The position numbers were made by a program, and so were the translations under genes. Shown here one piece after another: positions 55,277 through 64,000 of a stretch of 64,000 bases of DNA. Numbering within the stretch: position 1 is the stretch's first letter; the number at the start of each line of letters is the position of its first letter. This DNA is from Cellulomonas composti (GTDB taxonomy: Bacteria; Actinomycetota; Actinomycetes; Actinomycetales; Cellulomonadaceae), in NCBI RefSeq assembly GCF_007990245.1, contig NZ_BJWG01000003.1, forward strand, positions 124,001 through 188,000, in the 5' to 3' direction. The notes under the pieces were generated by a model. It was not told the DNA's origin. It worked only from the letters and a program-made list of their open reading frames with translations, and ran no database searches.

Positions 55277-55301
55277 ATTGCGGCCCGTTGCCGACCACCA
55301 T
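55273..55301 (+). promoter_or_regulatory. lrp promoter, leaderless
   Basis: TTGCAT (55273-55278), a 17-base spacer and CACCAT (55296-55301), which ends 7 bases before the GTG at 55309. Confidence 0.5.
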
Positions 55302-55308
55302 CGGGCGG

Positions 55309-55785
55309 GTGAGCACACGCAGACCAGCACCGGGGCAGCCCGTGCTCGACGACATCTCCAAGGCCATCGTCGAGCAGCTCCAGGAGGACGGTCGGCGCCC
55401 GTACGCCGCGATCGGCAAGGCGATCGGCCTGTCCGAGGCCGCCGTGCGGCAGCGGGTCCAGCGGCTCATCGACTCCGGGGTCATGCAGATCGTCGCGGTG
55501 ACGGACCCGTTGCAGGTCGGCTTCACCCGCCAGGCGATGATCGGCCTGAAGTGCGAGGGTGACCTGTCGGTCGTCGCCGACGCGCTCGCCGCGCTGCCCG
55601 AGGTCGACTACGTCGTCATCACCGCCGGCGGCTTCGACCTGCTCTGCGAAGTCGTCTGCGAGGACGACGAGCACCTGCTCGAGGTCCTCGACCAGAAGAT
55701 CCGCGCACTGCCAGGGGTCCGGACAACCGAGACCTTCGTCTACCTACGGCTGCGCAAGCAGCTCTACAACTGGGGGACCAGATGA
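55309..55785 (+). CDS. Lrp/AsnC-family transcriptional regulator
   Basis: A 158-residue regulator. An AsnC-type HTH (about 15-65, YAAIGKAIGLSEAAVRQRVQ) is followed by a RAM ligand-binding domain (VDYVVITAGGFDLLCEVVCE and LPGVRTTETFVYLRL). It is coupled to the aminotransferase by ATGA and divergent from the aldehyde dehydrogenase, so it is the natural candidate to bind the repeated palindromes of this island, with a polyamine or its product as the signal. Confidence 0.92.
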   Translation: MSTRRPAPGQPVLDDISKAIVEQLQEDGRRPYAAIGKAIGLSEAAVRQRVQRLIDSGVMQIVAVTDPLQVGFTRQAMIGLKCEGDLSVVADALAALPEVDYVVITAGGFDLLCEVVCEDDEHLLEVLDQKIRALPGVRTTETFVYLRLRKQLYNWGTR

Positions 55786-57170
55786 GCGCCACCACTTCCC
55801 TGACCCCGAGGGGCACCGACCGCGCCGAGGCGGCCAAGGCCCACCTCTGGGGCCACTTCACGCGGCAGAGCGCGTGGGACCGCGGCGTCCCGACGATCGT
55901 GCGCGGCGAGGGCCACCACATCTGGGACGACAAGGGCCGCAAGTACATCGACGGGCTCTCGGGCCTGTTCGTCGTGCAGGCGGGCCACGGCCGCGCGGAG
56001 CTTGCCGAGGCCGCGCGGGTGCAGGCCGAGCAGCTCGCGTTCTTCCCGCTGTGGTCGTACGCGCACCCGCAGGCCATCGACCTCGCCGAGCGCCTCGCGG
56101 CCTACGCGCCCGGCGACCTCAACCACGTGTTCTTCACGACCGGCGGCGGCGAGGCCGTCGAGACCGCCTGGAAGCTGGCCAAGAACTACTTCAAGCTCAC
56201 GGGCCGGCCGAACAAGTACAAGGTGATCTCCCGGTCGATCGCCTACCACGGCACCCCGCACGGAGCACTCTCGATCACGGGCCTGCCGGCGTTGAAGGAG
56301 CAGTTCGAGCCGCTCGTCCCCGGTACGCACAAGGTGCCGAACACCAACCAGTACCGCGCGCCCGAGCACCTGCGCGACGACCCCAAGGCCTTCGGCCGGT
56401 GGGCCGCCGACCGGATCGGCGAGGCGATCGAGATGGAGGGTCCGGACTCGGTCGCGGCCGTGTTCCTCGAGCCGGTGCAGAACGCCGGCGGCTGCTTCCC
56501 CCCGCCTCCGGGGTACTTCGAGCGGGTCCGGGAGATCTGCGACCAGTACGACGTGCTGCTGGTCTCCGACGAGGTCATCTGCGCGTTCGGCCGGATCGGG
56601 TCGATGTTCGCGTGCGACGACTTCGGCTACGTGCCGGACATGATCACCTGCGCCAAGGGCCTGACCTCGGGGTACTCCCCCATCGGCGCGCTCATCGCCT
56701 CCGACAGGCTCTACGAGCCCTTCTCCCAGGGCAACGCGTCCTTCGCGCACGGCTACACGTTCGGTGGCCACCCCGTGTCGGCCGCCGTCGCCAACGCGAA
56801 CCTCGACCTGTTCGAGCGCGAGGGCCTCAACCAGCACGTGCTCGAGAGCGCACCGGCGTTCCGCCGCACCCTCGAGGGCCTGCTCGACCTACCGATCGTC
56901 GGCGACGTCCGCGGCGAGGGGTTCTTCTACGGGATCGAGCTCGTCAAGGACAAGGTCACGCGTGAGACGTTCGACCACGACGAGAGCGAGCGCCTGCTGC
57001 GCGGGTTCCTGTCGGGTGCGCTGTTCGACGCCGGCCTGTACTGCCGGGCGGACGACCGCGGCGACCCGGTGATCCAGCTCGCCCCGCCGCTGACCTGCGG
57101 GCAGGCCGAGTTCGACGAGATCACGGGGATCCTGCGCGGCGTCCTGGCCGAGGCCTGGTCGCACCTGTGA
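55782..57170 (+). CDS. class III aminotransferase, SpuC-like (putrescine-pyruvate type)
   Basis: A 462-residue PLP enzyme. PLP Lys is in ITCAKGLTSGYSPIGALI; WDDKGRKYIDGLSGLFVVQAGHGR and FTTGGGEAVETAWKLAKNYF mark the omega-aminotransferase branch with SpuC and beta-alanine:pyruvate transaminases. Context (PotDABC, aldehyde dehydrogenase, GabT) suggests it removes an amino group from putrescine or a related diamine. ATG overlaps the lrp stop (ATGA). Confidence 0.85.
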   Translation: MSATTSLTPRGTDRAEAAKAHLWGHFTRQSAWDRGVPTIVRGEGHHIWDDKGRKYIDGLSGLFVVQAGHGRAELAEAARVQAEQLAFFPLWSYAHPQAIDLAERLAAYAPGDLNHVFFTTGGGEAVETAWKLAKNYFKLTGRPNKYKVISRSIAYHGTPHGALSITGLPALKEQFEPLVPGTHKVPNTNQYRAPEHLRDDPKAFGRWAADRIGEAIEMEGPDSVAAVFLEPVQNAGGCFPPPPGYFERVREICDQYDVLLVSDEVICAFGRIGSMFACDDFGYVPDMITCAKGLTSGYSPIGALIASDRLYEPFSQGNASFAHGYTFGGHPVSAAVANANLDLFEREGLNQHVLESAPAFRRTLEGLLDLPIVGDVRGEGFFYGIELVKDKVTRETFDHDESERLLRGFLSGALFDAGLYCRADDRGDPVIQLAPPLTCGQAEFDEITGILRGVLAEAWSHL

Positions 57171-57182
57171 CGATCACGTCGC

Positions 57183-58499
57183 TCAGATGGTCACCGGGTT
57201 GACGATGTCGGCGTAGATGAGCAGCAGGCCGACCGCGCCGAGCAGCACGAACACGCCGTAGGCGAGCGGCACGAGCTTCGCGGTGTCGAACGGGCCCGGC
57301 CGCGGCCGTCCGCGCAGGCGTGCGACCTGCCGCCGTCCGCCCTCCCACAGCGCCGCCGCGATGTGCCCGCCGTCCAGAGGCGGCAACGGGATGAGGTTGA
57401 ACACGAAGAGCGCGATGTTCAGCGTCGCGAGCATGTCGAGCAGGCCGGCGAGCTTGAGGCCCCAGTCGACGCCCTCGCCGTCCATCGAGGCGATCTCGCC
57501 CGCGAACCGCCCGATCCCGACGACGCCGACGATGCTGTCCTGCCCGCGCTCCCCGTCGCCGAACGTCGTCTGCGCGAGGTCGACGACCCTGGCGGGCAGG
57601 GTCGCGACGACCGTCATCGTCTGCCACGTCCGGTCGGCGACCTGCTCGGGAACCTCGACGAGCGACGCGTGCTCGCGTTGCGTCTGCGAGGTCACGCCGA
57701 GGAACCCGACGGGCTCGGTGACGATGTCGCCGTTCTCGTCGGTCACAGGCAGGCCGTCGTCGTCGTAGACCGGTCGCTGCGCGACCACCGGGGTGACCGT
57801 CGCCTCGACCTGGACCCCGTCGCGCTCGACGACGACCGGCGTGGCCTCACCGCCCGACGCACGGATCAGGTCGGTCAGCTCGTCCCAGGTCTCCACCTGC
57901 GTGCCGCCGTAGCTGACGATCGTGTCGCCCGGCAGCAGACCCGCGGCCGCACCCGGCGCCGCCGGGTCGTCGGCCCCGCACGTCGCGTCGGGGTCGGCGT
58001 CGACCGGCAGCACGCACTGCGAGACCGAGTCGAGCGTGGTGGTGGTGGTCGGGATGCCGAAGCCGAGCAGCACGATCGCGGTCAGCACGAGCGCGATGAC
58101 GAGGTTCATCACCGGTCCGCCGAACATCACGACGAGCTTCTTCGGCGTGGACAGGCGGTAGAACGCGCGGCCGTCCTCACCCTCGTGGATCTCGGCACCG
58201 CTCGCCTCCCGCGCGTCCTGCGCGAGCCGGCCCAGCCACGTGCGCGCGGGCGGGTTCCCGACGGCCTCCGCAGGCGGGTACATGCCGACGAGCCGGACGT
58301 AGCCGCCGAGCGGGATCGCCTTGGCGCCGTACTCGGTCTCGCCCGTGGTGCGCGACCACAACGTGGGGCCGAACCCGACGAAGTAGTGGCTGACGCGGAC
58401 GCCGAACCGCTTCGCGGGCACCATGTGCCCGACCTCGTGCAACGCGATCGACGCGAGCAGCACGACCAGGGCGATGAGCACGCCCACCAGATACGCCAC
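57183..58499 (-). CDS. rseP: site-2 intramembrane zinc protease (RseP/Rip1)
   Basis: A 438-residue M50 protease that cleaves anti-sigma factors and other membrane proteins. The zinc motif HEVGH lies in the first helix (ASIALHEVGHMVPAKRFG), a PDZ region follows (AAGLLPGDTIVSYGGTQVET), and the second metal ligand is in PLPPLDGGHIAAAL. GTG at 58499 has GGAGGAG upstream; the frame stays open upstream. Convergent with the aminotransferase. Confidence 0.95.
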   Translation of the reverse strand: MAYLVGVLIALVVLLASIALHEVGHMVPAKRFGVRVSHYFVGFGPTLWSRTTGETEYGAKAIPLGGYVRLVGMYPPAEAVGNPPARTWLGRLAQDAREASGAEIHEGEDGRAFYRLSTPKKLVVMFGGPVMNLVIALVLTAIVLLGFGIPTTTTTLDSVSQCVLPVDADPDATCGADDPAAPGAAAGLLPGDTIVSYGGTQVETWDELTDLIRASGGEATPVVVERDGVQVEATVTPVVAQRPVYDDDGLPVTDENGDIVTEPVGFLGVTSQTQREHASLVEVPEQVADRTWQTMTVVATLPARVVDLAQTTFGDGERGQDSIVGVVGIGRFAGEIASMDGEGVDWGLKLAGLLDMLATLNIALFVFNLIPLPPLDGGHIAAALWEGGRRQVARLRGRPRPGPFDTAKLVPLAYGVFVLLGAVGLLLIYADIVNPVTI

Positions 58500-58647
58500 G
58501 AACTCCTCCGCAAGGTCCCGAAACCGGCTCCCATCATGACCGACGGCACTGTGTGCTCGCGCCGCGACGCGTGACGAACCTGTGCAGGTTCTCCCCGACC
58601 GGACCGACCCGCGCGCGTGGCGCCTTGCCGGTGCCCGCTCGGGAAGC

Positions 58648-58653
58648 GACCAT
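58648..58653 (+). promoter_or_regulatory. -10-like box, leaderless FAD oxidoreductase
   Basis: GACCAT, 6 bases before the GTG at 58660. It supports this start over an open frame that begins 78 bases earlier. Confidence 0.45.
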
Positions 58654-58659
58654 CGGCAC

Positions 58660-59868
58660 GTGACACCTCCACCGTGGGGCGGGCCGGGCGTCTGGCAGCG
58701 CTGGGCGGCCGCGACGAGCACCGACGACCCGGTCTGGGCGAGCGGTGACGCGCACGCCCCGCTCGACGGCGACACGTCGGCGGACGTCGTCGTCGTCGGC
58801 GCGGGACCGACCGGCCTGTGGACCGCGTACTACCTCCTCGACGCCGATCCCGCGCTCGACGTCGTCGTGGTCGACGCCGCCGCGCTGCCCACCGGGGGTC
58901 GAGGCGTCGGCGCCTGCTCCGCCGCGCTCGCGGTGGCGCCCGAGACGCTCGCCACGCGGTTCGGCGAGACCGCCGCCTGGGACGTCCGCGCGGCGATGCG
59001 CGACGCCGTCGTCGAGGTCGGCGGGGTCGTCGCGGTCGAGCAGATCGCGTGCGGCTTCGCGTTCGGCGGCCGCGTCGCGGTCGCGCGCGTCCCGGCGGTG
59101 CTCGCGACGATCGTCGACCGTGCGGCGGCCGGTGAGCAGTGGGGCGAGGAGGCGCACGTCCTCGACGCCGACGGTCTCGCCGAGCACGTACGCGTCCCCG
59201 GTGCGATCGGGGGCGCGTGGTGGCCCGACTGCGCGCGGCTCGACCCCGGACGGCTCGCGGCCGGGCTCGTCGACGTCGTCGTCTCGCGGGGCGGCCGCGT
59301 GCACGGCCACACCCGTGCGCTGCGCGTCTCCGCCGGTGCCGTCGTCACCGAACGTGGCACCGTGCGCGCGCCGACGGTCGTGGACGCACGCGACGACCCG
59401 AGCCCGACGAGGGTGCGCGCGCTGGCCACCGCGCCGGCCGGACCCGCGGTGTGGGAGCGCGCCGGGATGGCCCGCGGGCAGGCCGTGCTCGTCGACGACC
59501 TGCACCTGGTGCGCACGCCGGACGACCGGCTCGTCGCGGCGTGGGCCGGACCACCGGGCGGCCTACGGTCCCGGGCCTCGCGCGGGGCGCTGCTGCGCGG
59601 ACCGGGCCCCGCGCAGGACGCCGTGCTGGACGTCGCACGCGTGGGTGCGCTGCCCGCGCTGGCCGGCGCACCCGTCACGCATCGCTGGTGGCGGCCGCTC
59701 GCGGAACCGGGCTCGCTCCCCCGCGTCGGGGTCGACCGAGGCCGGGCGTGGGCACGTCCGGGCGGCAACGGGCCGGCCGCCGCGAACGTGGCGGGTCGGA
59801 CCGTCGCCGAGCTCGTCACCGGGGCGAGCAGCGCACTCACGCGCCTACCCTGGGTGACCCGCACCTAG
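58660..59868 (+). CDS. FAD-dependent (DAO-type) oxidoreductase
   Basis: A 402-residue flavoenzyme of the D-amino-acid-oxidase fold. The dinucleotide motif VVVGAGPTGLWTAYYL is near residue 45; a late RPGGNGPAAANVAGRTVAEL gives the second FAD contact. The substrate is unknown. It is divergent from rseP and convergent with dxr with a 6-base gap, an interruption of the common dxr-rseP pairing. Confidence 0.8.
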   Translation: MTPPPWGGPGVWQRWAAATSTDDPVWASGDAHAPLDGDTSADVVVVGAGPTGLWTAYYLLDADPALDVVVVDAAALPTGGRGVGACSAALAVAPETLATRFGETAAWDVRAAMRDAVVEVGGVVAVEQIACGFAFGGRVAVARVPAVLATIVDRAAAGEQWGEEAHVLDADGLAEHVRVPGAIGGAWWPDCARLDPGRLAAGLVDVVVSRGGRVHGHTRALRVSAGAVVTERGTVRAPTVVDARDDPSPTRVRALATAPAGPAVWERAGMARGQAVLVDDLHLVRTPDDRLVAAWAGPPGGLRSRASRGALLRGPGPAQDAVLDVARVGALPALAGAPVTHRWWRPLAEPGSLPRVGVDRGRAWARPGGNGPAAANVAGRTVAELVTGASSALTRLPWVTRT

Positions 59869-59874
59869 CGCCAC

Positions 59875-61053
59875 CTAGCGCTGTGCGAGCACCTCGTGGG
59901 CGCGCGTGCGGGCCCACGCCTCGGCGGCGAGCACCGCCTCGAGCGTGAGCTCACCGCGTGCGCCCGGTCGGTCGTCGTGCTCGTCGAGCACGCGCTCGAC
60001 CGTGGCGACGATGTCCGAGAAGCCGATCGTCCCGGCCAGGAACGCCGCGACGCACTCCTCGTTCGCCGCGTTGTAGACGGCGGGGTGCGTCGGCGAGGCG
60101 GCGACCGCCGCGCGCGCGAGCCGCACCGCCCCGAACACCTGCTCGTCGAGCGGTTCGAACGTCCACGCCGTGGCGGCCGTCCAGTCGCACGCCGATGCGA
60201 CGTCGGCGAGCCGGTCCGGCCAGGACAGGCCCAGCGCGATCGGCAGCCGCATGTCCGGGGGCGAGGCCTGCGCGATCGTCGAGCCGTCGACGAACTCGAC
60301 CATCGAGTGCACCACGGACTGCGGGTGCACGACGACCGCGATCCGCTCGACGGGCACGTCGAACAGCAGGTGCGCCTCGATGAGCTCGAGCCCCTTGTTC
60401 ATCAGCGTCGCCGAGTTCACCGTCACGACCGGGCCCATCGCCCACGTCGGGTGCGCGAGCGCCTGCTGCGGGGTCACGCCCTTGACCTCGTCGGACGTCC
60501 AGCCGCGGAACGGGCCGCCGGACGCGGTCAGCACCAGCCGACGGACCTCGCGCGGCGTGCCCGAACGCAGCGCCTGCGCGATCGCCGAGTGCTCCGAGTC
60601 GACCGGCACGATCTGGTCCGGTCGCACGCGTGCGTCCTGCACGAGCGCGCCGCCGACGACGAGCGACTCCTTGTTGGCCAGCGCGAGCGTGCTGCCGGCG
60701 CGCAGCGCCGCGAGCGTCGGGCGCAGACCCACCGATCCCGTGATGCCGTTGAGCACGACGTCGGCGCCGCAGCCCGCGAGCCGCGTCGCGGCGTCGGGCC
60801 CCGCGAGCACGTCGACCCCGCGCGCACCGGCCACGGCCAGCGCGTCGCGCACCGGTTGCGCAGCGGCCTCGTCGTGCACCGCGACCGTCGCGACACCCAG
60901 CCGGACGGCCTGCGCGGCCAGCAGCCCCGGGTCACCGCCGCCCGCCGCGATCCCGACGACGTCGAGCCGGTCGGCATGGCGTTCGACGACGTCGATCGCC
61001 TGCGTGCCGATCGAGCCCGTCGAGCCCAGCAGGACGACGCTGCGCGCGCTCAC
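59875..61053 (-). CDS. dxr: 1-deoxy-D-xylulose 5-phosphate reductoisomerase
   Basis: A 392-residue NADPH enzyme making 2-C-methylerythritol 4-phosphate. [39 protein letters not shown] and [18 protein letters not shown] are conserved. GTG overlaps the upstream stop (GTGA). With IspG it represents the MEP pathway in this window. Confidence 0.96.
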   Translation of the reverse strand: MSARSVVLLGSTGSIGTQAIDVVERHADRLDVVGIAAGGGDPGLLAAQAVRLGVATVAVHDEAAAQPVRDALAVAGARGVDVLAGPDAATRLAGCGADVVLNGITGSVGLRPTLAALRAGSTLALANKESLVVGGALVQDARVRPDQIVPVDSEHSAIAQALRSGTPREVRRLVLTASGGPFRGWTSDEVKGVTPQQALAHPTWAMGPVVTVNSATLMNKGLELIEAHLLFDVPVERIAVVVHPQSVVHSMVEFVDGSTIAQASPPDMRLPIALGLSWPDRLADVASACDWTAATAWTFEPLDEQVFGAVRLARAAVAASPTHPAVYNAANEECVAAFLAGTIGFSDIVATVERVLDEHDDRPGARGELTLEAVLAAEAWARTRAHEVLAQR

Positions 61054-61604
61054 TCGACGCCCAGCAGCACCTCGACCGCACGCGCGAGGAACGCGTCGAC
61101 CGGCCCCTCCGCGTAGGCGTCGTGACCCTTGCGACGCCGGAACGTCACGGCTCGAACCTCGCCCGACGTCAGTGGCTCACCGCGGTCGAAGTACGCGATC
61201 AGACGGTGGCACAGCGCATCCACGTCGGCGGGCTCGTAGCCCGCGTGGCGGCCCTGCGGCGGGGCGAACCGGTCGCCGTCGGGGCGCCCGAGCCGGCCGT
61301 ACAGCGTGCGCGCCTGCTCACCGAGCTGGGCCATCCACGACTGCTGGCCGTGCTGCGCGACGTGGTCGGCCCGCGCACGTGCCACGAACGCGCCCTCGAG
61401 CCGGTCCAGCGCCGCGTCGACCGCGCTGGTCACGTACCCGCCCCGCACCATCTCGAACCCGGCGCCCCGCACGTCCTTGGCGGACAGCGCACCGGCCGGC
61501 CCCTGCTCGTACATCGTGCGGGCGTGCTCGAAGAACTCGTCCACCTCGTCGGGGTCGTAGCCCGAGCGGAACCCGGACACCGTCCGGAACATCCCGTCGC
61601 TCAC
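61050..61604 (-). CDS. DivIVA-domain protein
   Basis: A 184-residue protein with two DivIVA-domain motifs of the short actinobacterial type: [20 protein letters not shown] with [19 protein letters not shown], and a second half [20 protein letters not shown]. No long coiled coil follows, so it is not the Wag31 scaffold itself. GTG overlaps the rlmN stop and its own stop overlaps dxr. Role unknown. Confidence 0.85.
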   Translation of the reverse strand: MSDGMFRTVSGFRSGYDPDEVDEFFEHARTMYEQGPAGALSAKDVRGAGFEMVRGGYVTSAVDAALDRLEGAFVARARADHVAQHGQQSWMAQLGEQARTLYGRLGRPDGDRFAPPQGRHAGYEPADVDALCHRLIAYFDRGEPLTSGEVRAVTFRRRKGHDAYAEGPVDAFLARAVEVLLGVE

Positions 61605-62728
61605 TCGTCCTCCTCCGCGGCGAGCTGGCCGCACGCACCGTCGATGTCACTGCCGCGGGTGTCCCGAACGGTCGTCGGGATCCCGTGCGCCCGCAAGCGT
61701 GCCACGAACTCGGCCTCGACCCGCGGATCGCTCGCCGTCCAGCGCGAGTTCGGCACCGGATTGAGCGGGATGGGGTTGCAGTGCACCCAGCCCTTGCCCC
61801 GCGCGTTGAGCTTCTCGCCCAGCAGGTCCGCGCGCCACGCGTGGTCGTTCACGTCGCGGATCAGCGCGTACTCGATCGACACGCGTCGGCCCGTGACCTC
61901 GAAGTAGTGGTGGGCGGCGTCGATCGCCTCGTCCACGTTCCAGCGGGTGTTGACGGGCACCAGCTCCGAGCGCAGCTCGTCGTCGGGTGCGTGCAGCGAC
62001 AGTGCCAGGGTGACCGGGATGCCCTCGTCCGCGAGCTTGCGCATCGCGGGCACCATGCCGACCGTCGAGACCGTGACGTTGCGCGCCGACATCCCCAGGC
62101 CGTCCGGCGCGGGCGCGACGAGCGTGCGGACCGTGGCCATGATCGCCTTGTAGTTCGCGAGCGGCTCGCCCATCCCCATGAAGACGACGTTCGACAGTCG
62201 CGTCGGGCCGCCCGGGACCTCGCCCGCCTGCAGCGCGCGCGCCGCCTCGCGCACCTGCTCGACGATCTCCGCCGTCGACAGGTTGCGGGTCAGGCCCATC
62301 TGCCCGGTCGCACAGAACGCGCACGCGAGCCCGCAGCCGGCCTGGCTCGAGATGCACAGCGTCGTGCGGTTGGCGTACCGCATGAGCACCGACTCGACCT
62401 TGGCGTGGTCGAACAGGTGCCACAGCGTCTTGACGGTCGTCCCGCCGTCGGCGGTCTGTGTACGCACGTTGGTCAGCAGCTGCGGGAACAGGTCCTCGAC
62501 GAGCCGGTCCCGGCTCGCCGCCGGCAGGTCGGTCATCGCTGCGGCGTCGGCCGTCAGGTGCGTGAAGTAGTGCGTCGCGAGCTGCTTGGCCCGGAACGGC
62601 TTCTCGCCGAGCGCCGTGACGGCCGCGACCCGCTCGTCGGGCGTGAGGTCGACGAAGTGACGCGGCGGCTTGCCACGCGGGCCGCGCGAGGGCGACGACA
62701 GGTCCAGACGGACGGGGGTTCCGGTCAT
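61601..62728 (-). CDS. rlmN: 23S rRNA/tRNA adenine-C2 methyltransferase
   Basis: A 375-residue radical SAM enzyme methylating A2503 of 23S rRNA and A37 of tRNAs. Cluster motif CGLACAFC, the methyl-carrying Cys in [15 protein letters not shown], and [17 protein letters not shown] are present. GGAAGG lies before the ATG at 62728. Confidence 0.96.
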   Translation of the reverse strand: MTGTPVRLDLSSPSRGPRGKPPRHFVDLTPDERVAAVTALGEKPFRAKQLATHYFTHLTADAAAMTDLPAASRDRLVEDLFPQLLTNVRTQTADGGTTVKTLWHLFDHAKVESVLMRYANRTTLCISSQAGCGLACAFCATGQMGLTRNLSTAEIVEQVREAARALQAGEVPGGPTRLSNVVFMGMGEPLANYKAIMATVRTLVAPAPDGLGMSARNVTVSTVGMVPAMRKLADEGIPVTLALSLHAPDDELRSELVPVNTRWNVDEAIDAAHHYFEVTGRRVSIEYALIRDVNDHAWRADLLGEKLNARGKGWVHCNPIPLNPVPNSRWTASDPRVEAEFVARLRAHGIPTTVRDTRGSDIDGACGQLAAEEDE

Positions 62729-62759
62729 GCGGGGGGCCTTCCGGTGCGAGGTGGGGGCC

Positions 62760-63596
62760 TCAGGACGGCTGCAGCACCGTGAGGACGATGTAGACGGCAG
62801 GTGCCGTCAGGACCATGGAGTCGAGCCGGTCGAGCAGACCACCGTGACCCGGGATGATGCGGCCCATGTCCTTGAGCTCGAGGTCACGCTTGATCATCGA
62901 CTCCGACAGGTCGCCGAGCGTCGCGGTCGTGACCGTCGCCAGACCGAGGAACACGCCCGTGAGCGGCTCCCCGTCGAACGCGACCTGCATCCCGACGACA
63001 CCGACGACGCAGGCGAGCACGACCGAGCCGGCCAGACCCTCCCACGACTTCTTGGGGCTCACCGACGGCGCGAGCGGGTGCCGGCCGAGCAGCACGCCGA
63101 CGGCGTAGCCGCCCGTGTCGCTCGCGACGCACAGCAGGATGAACAGCAGGACGCGCGAGGGGCCGTCGGGCTCCGCGAGCATGAGCATCACGAAGCCCGC
63201 CATGAACGGCAGGTACGCCGCGGCGAACGCTCCGCCGGTCGCGTCACGCAGCGCGTGCTCGCTGCCGCCGTCCAGCACGCGCCAGACGACGACGCCGCCC
63301 ACGGTCAGCATGAACGCGACGAACAACGCCTCGGGACCGGCCGTGTAGGCCGAGACGACCGTGCCGACGGCACCGACCAGGAGCGGCAGCAGAGGGATGT
63401 GGATCCCACGGCGGGTGAAGGCCTGCGCGAGCTCCCACAGACCCACGCAGACCGCCAGGCACGCCAGGACGACGAAGGCTTCCTTGCGGATGAACAGCGA
63501 CGCGACGACGACGACGAGCAGGCCGACGCCGACCGCGGTCGCGACCGGCAGGTCGCGGCCGGGTCGCGCGGTACGGGGGGCGGCGAGCTGCGTCAT
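62760..63596 (-). CDS. cdsA: phosphatidate cytidylyltransferase
   Basis: A 278-residue membrane enzyme making CDP-diacylglycerol, the substrate of PgsA. Eight or so helices; the signature [20 protein letters not shown] through [10 protein letters not shown] and [20 protein letters not shown] is intact. ATG overlaps the frr stop by one base (TGATG). Confidence 0.95.
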   Translation of the reverse strand: MTQLAAPRTARPGRDLPVATAVGVGLLVVVVASLFIRKEAFVVLACLAVCVGLWELAQAFTRRGIHIPLLPLLVGAVGTVVSAYTAGPEALFVAFMLTVGGVVVWRVLDGGSEHALRDATGGAFAAAYLPFMAGFVMLMLAEPDGPSRVLLFILLCVASDTGGYAVGVLLGRHPLAPSVSPKKSWEGLAGSVVLACVVGVVGMQVAFDGEPLTGVFLGLATVTTATLGDLSESMIKRDLELKDMGRIIPGHGGLLDRLDSMVLTAPAVYIVLTVLQPS

Positions 63597-64000
63597 CAGA
63601 CCTCGAGCAGCTCGCTCTCCTTGCCGGCGAGCAGGTGGTCGATGAGGTCGACGTGCTTCCTGGTGAGCACCTCGAGCTCCTTCTCCGCTCGCGCGACCTC
63701 GTCCTCGCCCGCCTCGCCGTCCTTCGCGATCCGGTCGAGCTCCTCCTTGGCGCGCCGGCGCACGTTGCGCACCGACACGCGGGCCTCCTCGGCCTTGTGC
63801 TTGGCAAGCTTGACGAAGTCGCGCCGTCGCTCCTCGGTGAGGGCGGGCAGGACCACGCGGATCACGTTGCCGTCGTTCGTCGGGTTCACGCCCAGGTCGG
63901 AGTCGCGCAGCGCCTTCTCGATGGCCGTGGTCGACGACTTGTCGAACGGGCTCACGAGGATCGTGCGCGCCTCGGCGACGTTGAACGACGCGAGCTGCTG
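63596..64000 (-). CDS. frr: ribosome recycling factor, C-terminal part
   Basis: The last 134 residues of RRF; the start lies beyond the window (full length is about 185). [40 protein letters not shown] and [20 protein letters not shown] are signatures. Conserved frr-cdsA order, with the two genes overlapping by one base. Confidence 0.96.
   Translation of the reverse strand, partial: QQLASFNVAEARTILVSPFDKSSTTAIEKALRDSDLGVNPTNDGNVIRVVLPALTEERRRDFVKLAKHKAEEARVSVRNVRRRAKEELDRIAKDGEAGEDEVARAEKELEVLTRKHVDLIDHLLAGKESELLEV

Overview
The window is very GC-rich (well above 70% by eye), uses GTG starts freely, and carries gene neighbourhoods typical of Actinomycetota: lhr-nei2, clgR-cinA-pgsA, ftsK-rnj-dapA-dfrA/thyA, dapB-M16 peptidase-pnp-rpsO, ribF-truB-rbfA-infB-ylxR-nusA-rimP, proS, ispG, dxr-rlmN-cdsA-frr. 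Gene content and order suggest a Micrococcales genome, perhaps Cellulomonadaceae. That placement is an inference. I saw no rRNA, tRNA, CRISPR array, insertion sequence, prophage or origin. No gene-free stretch exceeds about 240 bases.

Layout. 0-1.5 kb: end of an Lhr helicase and an Nei-type glycosylase, closed by a bidirectional terminator. 1.6-3.2 kb: clgR, cinA and pgsA on the minus strand, with capA divergent (3.3-4.6 kb). 4.6-9.5 kb: ftsK and a translationally coupled GGDEF-EAL protein. 9.7-11.5 kb: a decayed catecholate-siderophore locus, with a truncated dhbA/entA-like gene fused to the tail of an NRPS thioesterase, an intact phosphopantetheinyl transferase, and an iron-box-like operator in front. 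11.6-16.7 kb: an EamA exporter, rnj, dapA, dfrA, thyA. 16.8-20.4 kb: azlCD, a YqhA-like membrane protein, an acetyltransferase, a TPR-like protein and dapB. 20.5-24.3 kb: an AraC-like regulator divergent from a secreted subtilase with RTX-like calcium repeats. 24.4-28.5 kb: M16 peptidase, pnp, rpsO. 28.7-34.6 kb: CAP-domain protein, ribF, truB, then a TetR/MFS efflux pair wedged between truB and rbfA. 34.7-39.8 kb: infB, ylxR, nusA, rimP. 39.9-46.2 kb: ferritin-like lipoprotein, proS, an Fpg-type glycosylase, an acetyltransferase, ispG. 46.2-57.2 kb: an island for polyamine uptake and degradation. 57.2-64 kb: rseP/rip1, an FAD oxidoreductase, dxr, a DivIVA-domain protein, rlmN, cdsA and a partial frr.

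How the genes fit together. The polyamine island holds PotDABC uptake, a SpuC-like class III aminotransferase (putrescine to 4-aminobutyraldehyde), an aminobutyraldehyde dehydrogenase (to GABA) and GabT (to succinate semialdehyde), plus an AsnC/Lrp regulator. A shared near-palindrome, GCAACGGAWWCSTTGC, occurs at the potD and lrp promoters and more weakly at gabT, so one regulator probably controls the set. The island also encodes a saccharopine-dehydrogenase-like enzyme of unknown substrate. It sits between rseP and ispG, which are usually close neighbours in actinobacteria.

A second theme is transcript architecture. About twenty genes have a TANNNT-like -10 box ending 6-7 bases before the ATG/GTG start, which predicts leaderless mRNAs. 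Genes with clear Shine-Dalgarno sequences (pnp, rpsO, rbfA, rimP, nusA, potD, rseP) lack this arrangement at their starts.
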